A stretch of DNA of 17,071 bases, taken from NCBI GenBank assembly GCA_964387625.1, contig CAYLWN010000019.1, positions 1-17,071 on the forward strand. Reading direction: 5' to 3'. The notes beneath the pieces are model-generated. The model searched no databases and was not told the origin of the DNA. It was given only the letters and a program-made list of their open reading frames with translations. Positions 1 through 7,749 of the stretch are shown here, piece after piece. Every line of letters starts with the position of its first letter. The stretch's first letter is position 1. Made by a program: the position numbers and the translations under genes. The DNA comes from CAYLWN01 sp964387625. GTDB taxonomy: Bacteria; Patescibacteriota; Microgenomatia; UBA10105.

Positions 1-77
1 CTAAGGTTCATATATTAAGTATATGAATATTGAGACAGGAAGACAATAAGATAGGAAGACTGTAAGAAACTAAAATA

Positions 78-296
78 TTATTTGGCTGAAGCTACACCAG
101 AAGTGTGTTTTATCTTCATATGACCAATAATTGTAGGCTTTTTGTCATGATTAATTAAATTTTGAGTTTTGGAAGCATATTTAGCAGGAAATTGTTGCGG
201 ATCCCACTGTTCCTGTCGATTTTCAGGAGCAAAGATTTTGAGTGCCGCAAAAATACCCAACGTAAAACCTGATAAGAAGATCGATAAAAATAACAT
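78..296 (-). CDS. Small single-pass membrane protein, hypothetical (72 aa)
   Basis: I do not recognise this family. The protein starts with a hydrophobic stretch at about residues 2-20 that could be a membrane anchor or uncleaved signal, followed by a polar, mostly basic tail of about 50 residues with no cysteine or recognisable motif. The start is the ATG at 296; no good Shine-Dalgarno motif precedes it, and a 10-bp hairpin (305-335) lies only eight bases upstream in the transcript. It reads away from the plus-strand genes starting at 510. Length and hydrophobic start favour a real gene, but a 72-codon frame in AT-rich DNA can arise by chance, so confidence is moderate. Confidence 0.5.
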   Translation of the reverse strand: MLFLSIFLSGFTLGIFAALKIFAPENRQEQWDPQQFPAKYASKTQNLINHDKKPTIIGHMKIKHTSGVASAK

Positions 297-304
297 CTGT
301 CACT

Positions 305-335
305 AATCCGTTTTAAAGAGCAGACAAAACGGATT
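305..335. repeat. Perfect 10-bp inverted repeat upstream of the small membrane ORF
   Basis: AATCCGTTTT at 305-314 is the exact reverse complement of AAAACGGATT at 326-335, with an 11-base loop. It sits eight bases upstream of the minus-strand start at 296, so in that transcript it would fold next to the ribosome-binding region. It could be an operator, a translational control hairpin, or a terminator for something outside the window. No T-run follows on the plus strand. The rest of 297-509 shows no gene; a weak TATACT (475-480) precedes the ORF at 510. Confidence 0.4.
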
Positions 336-509
336 TCTCTCGTTAAATTGATACCTACACGTTGACCTGATTGTATGGCTCGAAGGCTTTTCTGTCAACT
401 GTGAGGAAATACCAATTAAACTATCATAAATAATCATCTGATTGATATGTTTAGTATTTGAAGAATATTTGATATATACTGAAAATATACCTGCAAATTT
501 ATTGTTTAT

Positions 510-779
510 ATGAATTTAACCCTGATGATTTTGTCAACCGTCATTTCTCTTACGTTATTTGTCGGTGGAATAATTCTGCTTTTGTCTCAAATCTCTTTTT
601 GGTCTTTATTTTTAGGCATAGCCGCAACCCAAATTGGTATAGTTTTTCTAATTTTCTCTTACGAGAAGTTATCCCGTAATTATGTCAATAACGCTTTTCA
701 AACGCATATTGAGGATATAGAAACAACAGATTTGGTAAGGATTCCCAAAAAATCACCCTTAAAGTTGAAAATTGGCTAG
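510..779 (+). CDS. Small two-helix membrane protein, hypothetical (89 aa)
   Basis: This protein has two hydrophobic helices at about residues 4-25 and 29-50, then a polar tail of about 38 residues ending in a basic patch (KKSPLKLKIG). A hairpin of two helices with a cytoplasmic tail is the simplest topology. I do not recognise the family. It lies 46 bases upstream of the likely start of the CHASE-domain gene on the same strand, so the two are probably co-transcribed, and it may be a partner of that sensor. No clear Shine-Dalgarno precedes the ATG at 510. Confidence 0.62.
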   Translation: MNLTLMILSTVISLTLFVGGIILLLSQISFWSLFLGIAATQIGIVFLIFSYEKLSRNYVNNAFQTHIEDIETTDLVRIPKKSPLKLKIG

Positions 780-825
780 GTTGTGTAATTTTTATAATTT
801 ATGTATGCTTAAGTTAGGTTTAAAT

Positions 826-2007
826 ATGAAACTTAATTGTTTCAAAAGATTTAAAATTTCTCCGTGTGCTTTTTCATACCTGTTTTTGTTTTTTGGTATT
901 GGCGTAAGTATTTTTCTTTGGTATTTGGTTAAAAATAGATTTGAACAAGAAAATCTGGCTAAGTTCAATCAACAAGCTGAAAATATCACCTCTCTCATCA
1001 ATACCCGGATGGAACTATATATCAGCTCTTTATACGGCGTCCAAGGTTTATTTATTGCATCCAACGATTTAACGCGGGAAGAATTTGTTAAATATATCAA
1101 TGTGGTAGACATTTTTGAAAGGTATCCGGGTGTTTCCAGTTTTGTTTTTGCCAAAAAGGTAACCCAAAAAGAACGGAGTGATTATGAAAAGAAAATCACA
1201 CTTGAACTGAATGCTAAATTTGCTACACCGGCAGCTTTCAGAATTTATCCCGAAGCAACTAAAGACGAATACTATCCTATAATATATATAGCACCGATTT
1301 TATCCGAGAGAAGCATAGCTTATGGCTTTGATTATACATCTGAACCTATTAAAAAATATGCTTTAGAACAAGCCAGGGACCAAAATCGTGCTGTAGCTAC
1401 GGATAAATTAATTTTATTAAGCGGTGAAAAACCGGAGTTTTTAGTTGCGGTACCGGTTTATAAAAATGGTGTTCCGCACGAAACAGTTGCCCAGAGGCAG
1501 AAAAATTTCGAAGGTGTAATCTTGGGAGGATCCCGACCTGAAGAACTTTTTTCCAAATTGTTTAAAGATATTAAAGATGAAAATCATGTTAACTTCGAAA
1601 TCTTTGACGGCAGCGAGCAAAATAACTTAAGTGACGCAAGACTGATTTACAATCTTGATAATGGCATATATTCTCATGATCCCAACTATCAACCTAAATA
1701 TTCAATAATAAAAACCTCTCTGATTACCCAAAGACCATGGACTATCCGGTTTATCAGTTTACCCAATTTTATTACCGATGATATGACCAATCGGTTGCCA
1801 ATACTGGTGTTATTGGCGGGATTTGACATCAGTTTGCTAATATTTATCATTATGTATCTGATTACTCAATCAAAAGACAGAGCTTTAAAAATCGCCAAAG
1901 ATATGGTCAGAGAATATAAATCTCATGATAAATTACATTCTCATACCAAAGTAGAACCAATTGAAATTAAAAAACCTAAACCTGATGCAACAATAATTAT
2001 TAAATAA
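826..2007 (+). CDS. CHASE-domain membrane sensor without an output domain (393 aa)
   Basis: CHASE domains are extracytoplasmic ligand-binding modules usually found in front of histidine kinase, adenylate or diguanylate cyclase domains. Here a first membrane helix (about residues 15-35) leads to an outside region with the typical CHASE pattern: SLYGVQGLFIAS, EEFVKY, ERYPGVSSFVF, YYPIIYIAPI, AYGFDYTSEP, a central alanine-rich QAR segment, and FLVAVPVYKNG followed by FEGVILGG (about 62-242). A second helix lies at about 324-346. Only about 47 residues follow, rich in Lys, with no kinase or cyclase motif. The frame is open from a TTG at 772, but the ATG at 826, with TAGGT seven bases upstream, is the better start. 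The gene ends at 2007, with zero spacing to the convergent exosortase gene's stop. Without an output domain it must act through a partner, or be a decoy or ligand-binding surface protein. Confidence 0.85.
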   Translation: MKLNCFKRFKISPCAFSYLFLFFGIGVSIFLWYLVKNRFEQENLAKFNQQAENITSLINTRMELYISSLYGVQGLFIASNDLTREEFVKYINVVDIFERYPGVSSFVFAKKVTQKERSDYEKKITLELNAKFATPAAFRIYPEATKDEYYPIIYIAPILSERSIAYGFDYTSEPIKKYALEQARDQNRAVATDKLILLSGEKPEFLVAVPVYKNGVPHETVAQRQKNFEGVILGGSRPEELFSKLFKDIKDENHVNFEIFDGSEQNNLSDARLIYNLDNGIYSHDPNYQPKYSIIKTSLITQRPWTIRFISLPNFITDDMTNRLPILVLLAGFDISLLIFIIMYLITQSKDRALKIAKDMVREYKSHDKLHSHTKVEPIEIKKPKPDATIIIK

Positions 2008-2559
2008 CTATTTTTCTTCAAGTATAAATTTATAACTAAACCACCAAAATCCAAACAGCCAGATGAAAGTCAGCAAAGTAGCTGCAAAATAGTCATGGTA
2101 CATCAAAGCAATATTGGTACCAAAATATGCGCCCACTACAGCCACAGATACTAATCTGACCACAGTTAAAAAGAAAAAACTCAAGATGCCTAAAATAATG
2201 GTTTCCATAATTGAGCTTTTGGTAAAATTACCTGCTTTAAATCCCGGCCAGAAAGAAAGCAGAGTCAATATGAGAGATTGCCAACCAACACATGACCACC
2301 AAATAGTCACTAATACTTGATTAACATAAATACCGTTGGGAGTCGGCATGACTTCAAAACCTAAAGGTTTTAAGATCACAGCAATTATTTTGGCTTCATG
2401 GGGAATGATATACTGTTGGATAAAATTATTATTACCGATACTGTTTAATGACCGTGTCAGTAAATGATCAAAAGTTGTAATCACCGGTAACAGCAATAAA
2501 CTTACTGTAAGCAAAATAAACAAATACAGATAAATATTTTTTGCTAAAGTATTTTTCAT
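2008..2559 (-). CDS. Exosortase/archaeosortase-family membrane transpeptidase (183 aa)
   Basis: Exosortases and archaeosortases are polytopic enzymes thought to cleave C-terminal sorting tails (PEP-CTERM and relatives) and join the protein to a surface anchor, using a Cys-Arg-His set of residues. All three are visible in the expected order and context: Cys90 in WWSCVGWQS (C-x-G), Arg135 in LTVVRLV, and His155 in MYHDYFA. There are hydrophobic segments at about 8-30, 55-70, 80-104, 117-147 and 153-178. The length is short but usual for stand-alone members. It starts at the ATG at 2559, 97 bases downstream of the stop of the composite glycosyltransferase/surface-protein gene on the same strand. 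That protein ends in a plausible exosortase tail, so it is the obvious substrate. Family assignment is confident; the pairing is inference. Confidence 0.85.
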   Translation of the reverse strand: MKNTLAKNIYLYLFILLTVSLLLLPVITTFDHLLTRSLNSIGNNNFIQQYIIPHEAKIIAVILKPLGFEVMPTPNGIYVNQVLVTIWWSCVGWQSLILTLLSFWPGFKAGNFTKSSIMETIILGILSFFFLTVVRLVSVAVVGAYFGTNIALMYHDYFAATLLTFIWLFGFWWFSYKFILEEK

Positions 2560-2656
2560 AATAAAACCTAAATTCCGAAATAAATATTGTTAGAATCAGT
2601 CAACTAACGGATGAGAACTATTCTAATTAAATAATTCAAGCTAATTTAATAATTTT

Positions 2657-5600
2657 TTAACTTACATTAATATTCATTACCACTTTCTCATTTTTAAACA
2701 ATCTTCTTCTTTTAATCATTTGAGCTAGTTTGGGGATCACCAACATTAATGGTGCTCCTATAACAAAAGCTAGATCAGGCACCGGGGCAGTAGCTACTTC
2801 TGTGTTGCCTGAAGCTGGAGAGAAGGATCCGCTAAAAGTACAACTGGAACCATCTGAATCATCACATTTAACCCGTCCAGATCCACCGGCAGAACCTACA
2901 GTTCCCGAACCGGTAACATTGGCACCGGCATTGGTACAATCTGTGGAACCTCCGGAAGCAGCAGCTGAACCTCCGCCGGCACCACCACCACCCTCAAGAT
3001 CAGCTCTAGTAGTACAGGCTCCGCCGGCACCACCTGCTCCGGCAGATCCAGTCAACCCCCCATCAGCTGTGATTGTGCCATTACCGCCAATAGAGGTCGC
3101 ATTTACAGCCAGCCAGACAGATCCGCCTGAACCGCCGCCGCCGCTGCCGCCTCTTCCGCCTCCTCCGCCTCCGCCATCTGTACTTCCACCACCGACACCG
3201 TCAGTTGCAGTACCGCTATTTGAACCAACTGCTCCATTGGCTCTGATGATTCCATTATTGGTTAAAGCATTGGTATGCAGATAGATAATCCCTCCGCCTA
3301 CACCTCCTACCGCACCAATACTACCATCGCCTCCATTATTATCATCACCATCTCCTCCACCTCCACCTCCACCACCGCCACCGCCGCCGGAACCTAAAAA
3401 CAGACAACCGGTAGCATCATCAGTAAAATCAGTACAACCATAAACAGCAACCGCAGCTCCGGCACTTCCTGCAGCGCCACCGGCTTTTGCTTCAACCTCA
3501 CCACCACCTGAAGCTCCACCAATTACCCCGGCACTACCGGCAGAAGCAGCGCTGCCATAACTGCCGCCTGCTCCTCCTCCACCACTGCCTCCTCCGCCGC
3601 CGCCATCTTGGACGGCGTTTGCAGAGGAAGTTCCGCCACCGGCAGGGGTGGAAACACTGCCTCCACCACCACCGCCATCTCCACTGCCGCTGCCCCCTGC
3701 ACCACCAGCACCTCCTGTTCCACCAACATTAGCATCTCCGGCACCCAAAGTTCCAGCAGTCCCTCCACCAAAACCTTTACCGTTTACATCCACAATCCCG
3801 CCGGCATCAATGGTAAATGTATCAGCAATGTAGTAGAATACTCCGCCAACAGTACCATTCCATGCATTGACAGTGGCGGTCACACCATTGGGCACGGTGA
3901 CGTCTTCATTCATTTGGGCTTTGATCATCTGGGCTTTGGATGTACCGTCGTTGGTATAGGTATTGGTTTTATTCTCAGTAAAAGTCACCTGAGTAGAGGA
4001 ATCAATTGTGTTAATCAGTCTTTCTTCAAAATCACCTTTGCCTGTACCGGTCATTTGAATAATCAATACCCAGTCACCGGCGGTAAAATTGGTGGTTGAA
4101 GCTACAGTGAGAGTGGCATTTCCACTCGTTCCCGCAGCAGTCCCTGTCTCAACGGTGTTGTAAGCAGTACTGGTTAGTGTGGCATCAGATCCAAAGGCAA
4201 AAGTTGAGGGCACTGAAACTGCAAAATAGTTAATTAATAATGCTCCGATTAAAAGTATAACTATCAGAAACTTACCTACAAAAGGCAATCTACGTTTGAC
4301 AGACTTTCGCATATATTTAAAATTTCCCTTATCCAAAGCTAAAGCCAGATTAGGTCTTAAGACTGAAAACGCATTGTTAAATGGGTGATTGGTTAAAGTT
4401 GAATTTAAATAGGCTAAGTTAGGAAGAACTTTAAGAGAAACCACTGGTTCAGGTTTACCAAATATTCCCGTAATCCATCTGTAGAATGAACCTTTCTTGA
4501 AAGTATCGGTAATCCGACCGGTTTTAGGAGTTCTAAACCAGGGGCCCTCTTGGGTTTCTAAGAAACCTTTGATTGAGGCATAGGCTTGGAAAGGGGTAAT
4601 AATATATGACAGAACAACAAAAGAAAATATACCCAAATAATCTTTTTCTTCTGCTTCTTCCAGGAATAATCCTACAGCGTTCATTAGGGGCAGGGATAAC
4701 ATGTTGGTGAGCACCAACGACCAACCCCAAACTGCTGTCCAAAATGGCAATCTGACTCGAAAAACAGCTTCAGATAAAAACCAACAAAATGTACCCAAAA
4801 TGAAGAAAAAAGACTGTAAATAATAGGGAGATAGATAAAGAAATTCCAGTTTTTCTACAGCTGACGTTTTTGAAGATCCTAAAATACTGCCAAACATTTT
4901 CTTTATGTTATGCGAGTGTCCTTCTGCCCATCTCATTCTTTGTCTGACCAATCTTTTAAGAGTTGATACACACTCAGAAGGCGCTTGAACATATGGAGTG
5001 TAAACTACTTTCCAACCGTCTCGGTAAAGTTTGAGAGTTAATTCAAAATCTTCGGTGATAGATTTTCCCCATCCATAACTTTTCAAAACATCAGCCCTGA
5101 TCATATACACGCTCCCTGATATTTGTTTTAAACCCTGATAGGCTTCGGCGCCTGACCGTTCAATGACATAGCTACCTGCATATTCAGTTCTTACGCCTCT
5201 GGTCACCCAGTTTTCCGATTTATTAAGTACGTGCCATTGGTAACCTTGGACAGCAGCGACATTAGAGTTAGAATAACTATTGTCATCCTGGAGGGATCCG
5301 CCAAATTGGCGGAGACCGATAGGATCTTCTGCTGGAATATGGGGTCCTTCTCCTGCTGCGGCAGTATCAGGACGACCTGTGGATTTATTTGAAAAATTCA
5401 AGGTACCACATGTCGCTTTGAAATATTTCAAAAACTGGGTGATTGAATCAGGATATGGTAAAAAGTCAGCATCAAATACTAAAACAAATTCAGTGCGATG
5501 ATCCATTATTTTTAAGGCTTTATCCAAAGCTCCGCCTTTAAAACCATCTCTGGATTCTCTGTGGGAAATCTTTATCTTGGGATGATTTCTCCATTCATTA

Positions 5601-6802
5601 ACAATATCTTTGGTTTCATCTGTTGAATCATCACAAACTATCACTTCATAATTGTCATAATCCATGCTTGTGGCTGCCTCCATCAACCGGTTAACTACTC
5701 TTTTTTCATTGTAAAGTGGCAAATGGATGGAGACAAAAGGATGACGGTCTAATTTTATACCTGACACGTCAGGCGTCAAACCTAAATTTTTGGCGTTATA
5801 ATCGGTTTTTTGCTTACTACCGTCTGTTGAAAAAGATTTACGTGAAAATAATAAAACAATTAAAATTGTAATGTAATATTTAGCTGAGTATAAGAAGAAA
5901 AGTCCTCCGAATAAAAGCGCAAATGTGGCAAAAATATAACCTAAAGTAATGGGTAATGCAGGCGCTCTGATAATGAATTTTGCATATTCAAAAATGCCCA
6001 AAAGTACTATCGAAAAACCTAAAGGAACCAAAAAAGCTATACCGAACGCCAATAACCGGTTGCGTACTTTTAAAGGCAAACTGAACATATATATAATGAA
6101 AGAGATTAATTTTGCCAAGAAAGGAGTGAATACAAATTGTGTACGTTTTAGTTGTTGGGCATATTGTAGGCGCCTTTCATAAGTATTCAAATTAAACCGG
6201 CGCAAAACATTTTGCACACCATGATGACCGACTACGGGCCGGTTTCCAACATATGGCAAAATTTTGACTAATTTGTGGGATGATAATTGCGGATAATGTT
6301 CAACAGCATCCAAAATCAAATCTTCGTATTTTTTGTCAACCTGACCAACATACCTGGAAATAAATGGTTTTTTATCTTCCAAAGCATTTATGGCAGCATG
6401 TTCATTAAATTGATCCTTAGATAAATATCCGGCTTGCTGGTATCTTTTTAACCAGCGGTAAAAAATGGTTTTGGAGATATTAAATTCACGGCATACTGTC
6501 GTAACGGTTTTTTTACCATTCAACACATCCTGCACGGCAAAAATTCTGGTATTTAACTCATAATGCGGTCTTATGGCAATTTTGCCTTTTAAAGGGCTTA
6601 CAGCAGATACCAAGAAATCCTTGTCAGTTTGCTTTTTGGCAATATTTGAGAAAGATTTGTAATCTTTATATCTTCTTAACCATTTATAAAACAGGACTCT
6701 GGATATACCGGCATCTTTACACACTTGGGTAACTGATTCATGCGCTTCCAACACCCGTCTAAGTAATCTTAATCGTTCAATTATAGTTAATTTTGGTGAC
6801 AT
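2657..6802 (-). CDS. Composite protein: HTH domains + GT2 glycosyltransferase + glycine-rich surface protein with CTERM-like tail (1381 aa)
   Basis: One unbroken frame carries several modules. Residues 1-125 hold two transposase-like helix-turn-helix units (TQVCKDAGISRVLFYKWLRR at 25-44; TVCREFNISKTIFYRWLKR near 102-120). Residues 155-215 resemble the third HTH of IS3/IS481-type integrases; no DDE domain follows. Two membrane helices lie at about 247-275 and 283-318. The GT2 domain spans about 354-640: HLPLYNE, VCDDSTDET (Asp391/392), DAD 444-446, TED 583-585 and QRMRW 621-625, the QxxRW of processive cellulose/hyaluronan-type synthases. Further helices lie at about 654-747, then a W-RTPKTGRIT segment. 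Met831 begins a basic, hydrophobic, signal-like stretch (to about 870). After it comes a secreted region rich in Gly (about 1005-1310, with an 11-Gly run and six cysteines), patterned like a beta-helix with Gly-rich loops. The end, PVPDLA (1340-1345), helix, KRRR, resembles exosortase tails. The exosortase gene follows 97 bases downstream. Confidence 0.85.
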   Translation of the reverse strand: MSPKLTIIERLRLLRRVLEAHESVTQVCKDAGISRVLFYKWLRRYKDYKSFSNIAKKQTDKDFLVSAVSPLKGKIAIRPHYELNTRIFAVQDVLNGKKTVTTVCREFNISKTIFYRWLKRYQQAGYLSKDQFNEHAAINALEDKKPFISRYVGQVDKKYEDLILDAVEHYPQLSSHKLVKILPYVGNRPVVGHHGVQNVLRRFNLNTYERRLQYAQQLKRTQFVFTPFLAKLISFIIYMFSLPLKVRNRLLAFGIAFLVPLGFSIVLLGIFEYAKFIIRAPALPITLGYIFATFALLFGGLFFLYSAKYYITILIVLLFSRKSFSTDGSKQKTDYNAKNLGLTPDVSGIKLDRHPFVSIHLPLYNEKRVVNRLMEAATSMDYDNYEVIVCDDSTDETKDIVNEWRNHPKIKISHRESRDGFKGGALDKALKIMDHRTEFVLVFDADFLPYPDSITQFLKYFKATCGTLNFSNKSTGRPDTAAAGEGPHIPAEDPIGLRQFGGSLQDDNSYSNSNVAAVQGYQWHVLNKSENWVTRGVRTEYAGSYVIERSGAEAYQGLKQISGSVYMIRADVLKSYGWGKSITEDFELTLKLYRDGWKVVYTPYVQAPSECVSTLKRLVRQRMRWAEGHSHNIKKMFGSILGSSKTSAVEKLEFLYLSPYYLQSFFFILGTFCWFLSEAVFRVRLPFWTAVWGWSLVLTNMLSLPLMNAVGLFLEEAEEKDYLGIFSFVVLSYIITPFQAYASIKGFLETQEGPWFRTPKTGRITDTFKKGSFYRWITGIFGKPEPVVSLKVLPNLAYLNSTLTNHPFNNAFSVLRPNLALALDKGNFKYMRKSVKRRLPFVGKFLIVILLIGALLINYFAVSVPSTFAFGSDATLTSTAYNTVETGTAAGTSGNATLTVASTTNFTAGDWVLIIQMTGTGKGDFEERLINTIDSSTQVTFTENKTNTYTNDGTSKAQMIKAQMNEDVTVPNGVTATVNAWNGTVGGVFYYIADTFTIDAGGIVDVNGKGFGGGTAGTLGAGDANVGGTGGAGGAGGSGSGDGGGGGGSVSTPAGGGTSSANAVQDGGGGGGSGGGGAGGSYGSAASAGSAGVIGGASGGGEVEAKAGGAAGSAGAAVAVYGCTDFTDDATGCLFLGSGGGGGGGGGGGGDGDDNNGGDGSIGAVGGVGGGIIYLHTNALTNNGIIRANGAVGSNSGTATDGVGGGSTDGGGGGGGRGGSGGGGSGGSVWLAVNATSIGGNGTITADGGLTGSAGAGGAGGACTTRADLEGGGGAGGGSAAASGGSTDCTNAGANVTGSGTVGSAGGSGRVKCDDSDGSSCTFSGSFSPASGNTEVATAPVPDLAFVIGAPLMLVIPKLAQMIKRRRLFKNEKVVMNINVS
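4310..4330 (-). promoter_or_regulatory. Candidate internal translation start for the glycine-rich surface protein
   Basis: On the minus strand the codon for Met831 of the composite protein (ATG, 4312-4310) is followed by a textbook signal-peptide pattern: basic MRKSVKRR, about 20 hydrophobic residues, then STFA as a possible cleavage site. An AAGGG motif (4330-4326) lies upstream, but its 13-base spacing is longer than ideal. Initiation here would release a 551-residue surface protein separate from the glycosyltransferase. Whether it is used cannot be told from sequence. Confidence 0.35.
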
Positions 6803-6943
6803 ATTTAGTATCTCTTATAAGTTATATGTCCTGGCCTCAAGCCAATATCGACTTAAAGTGTTTACAAATTCATGCCTAATTTAAGTAAACAACAACCGGG
6901 TACACAATGTCAAGGGGATTATAGGATATCCAAGTGTATAATG

Positions 6944-6964
6944 TATAATTTATAATTTATAATT
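6944..6964. repeat. Three tandem AT-only 7-mers (TATAATT)
   Basis: Three perfect tandem copies of TATAATT follow a DnaA-box-like AGTGTATAA (6933-6941). In known origins, AT-rich tandem repeats next to DnaA boxes are the site of strand opening; that role here is inference. Confidence 0.6.
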
Positions 6965-7069
6965 GAATTTACAAATTAGATAAATTTGTCACTAAATACT
7001 GTAAATGCACTTATAAAATCGATTACAGTGTCTTGTGGCTATGGGAGGACTTAACATAATAGCTGCCTA

Positions 7070-7103
7070 TGTGAATAAATTACTCTCTTTCAAGTTATCC
7101 ACA
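7070..7103. promoter_or_regulatory. Pair of DnaA boxes in opposite orientation
   Basis: TGTGAATAA (7070-7078) is TTATTCACA on the minus strand, and TTATCCACA (7095-7103) is a perfect consensus box on the plus strand; 16 bases separate them. Both lie in the gene-free region and agree with TTATNCACA. Confidence 0.5.
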
Positions 7104-7711
7104 AAAGATATAAATCAGTATAAACATGGCCTTAATTAGTAATTATAAGGTGTATTTAATAAATACTATGAGTTATTTTAAATTATTAACTATAGGTTGT
7201 TTGTTAAATTGTTATGAGGATACTTGCCTGATGTTGATTTTAGAACTCAGAATTTTACATTTTTATTGATTTTCCCAGTAATTCTAATGTTTAGCTTAAA
7301 AGTACCAATTATACTTCCGTAATGCTGTCATACCCTGTAGTTAGTGTTAGTTTTGCAAAAATATATCTTATATACGCATGCTTATGATTTAAATACTGTC
7401 CTCTACTCTTAAATTAAGCTTGATAGAAAATTTATGAAAATTAAAAACCTAATTGAACACAAATTGTGTCATGTTTTCGATGTCTGGTTGATATTTTGAG
7501 CTGATTTTTAGAATAATTTAAGGTCTAAATTATTGATTATAGATAAATTTTTTAATATTTTTACGATTAATATTTATCATTCAGTTAAAAATTATTAAGT
7601 TTATCAATTAAACTCATGTTCAAATTATTTCCAAACATCAGCATCTGTCTATAGCTTGTAATAATTGACTTCGGGACATAATTAGAAAAAAACTAACGTA
7701 AGTAAGCAATT

Positions 7712-7731
7712 TGTGGATAAATTGTGTATAA
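7712..7731 (-). promoter_or_regulatory. Pair of DnaA boxes in the same orientation
   Basis: TGTGGATAA (7712-7720) and TGTGTATAA (7723-7731) read on the minus strand as TTATCCACA and TTATACACA, two bases apart. They lie just beyond the stop codon (7750) of the neighbouring membrane-protein gene. Confidence 0.5.
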
Positions 7732-7749
7732 AGTAAAATTTAAGCGGTT

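Larger units (their letters stand above)
6803..7749. other. Gene-free 947-bp AT-rich region, candidate replication origin
   Basis: No convincing coding frame is present. The region holds four matches to the DnaA-box consensus TTATNCACA: TGTGAATAA (7070-7078, minus), TTATCCACA (7095-7103, plus), TGTGGATAA (7712-7720, minus) and TGTGTATAA (7723-7731, minus). A near match, AGTGTATAA, lies at 6933-6941. Directly beside the near match are three tandem copies of TATAATT (6944-6964), the kind of easily melted block found in unwinding elements. An ACACAA-A-TTGTGT inverted repeat lies at 7457-7469. For equal base composition about 0.03 matches to eight fixed bases would be expected on both strands here; AT bias raises this only modestly. 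No dnaA, dnaN or parA gene is in the window. It must also contain the promoter of the composite gene, which I could not place. Confidence 0.5.

Noticed and set aside
2730..3833. Several plus-strand Pro-rich and His/Arg-rich reading frames
   Set aside because: They are antisense shadows of the Gly-rich coding region; GGN codons read backwards give Pro-rich frames without stops. No start signals or family features.
2657..6802. Recoded UGA (glycine) as in some Patescibacteria
   Set aside because: The Gly-rich region uses ordinary GGN codons and TGA serves as a normal stop in the CapA-like gene.
5949..6802. A transposase gene or insertion sequence at the N-terminus of the composite protein
   Set aside because: Only the HTH part is present, with no DDE residues, no terminal inverted repeats recognised, and the frame continues into membrane helices and the GT2 domain.
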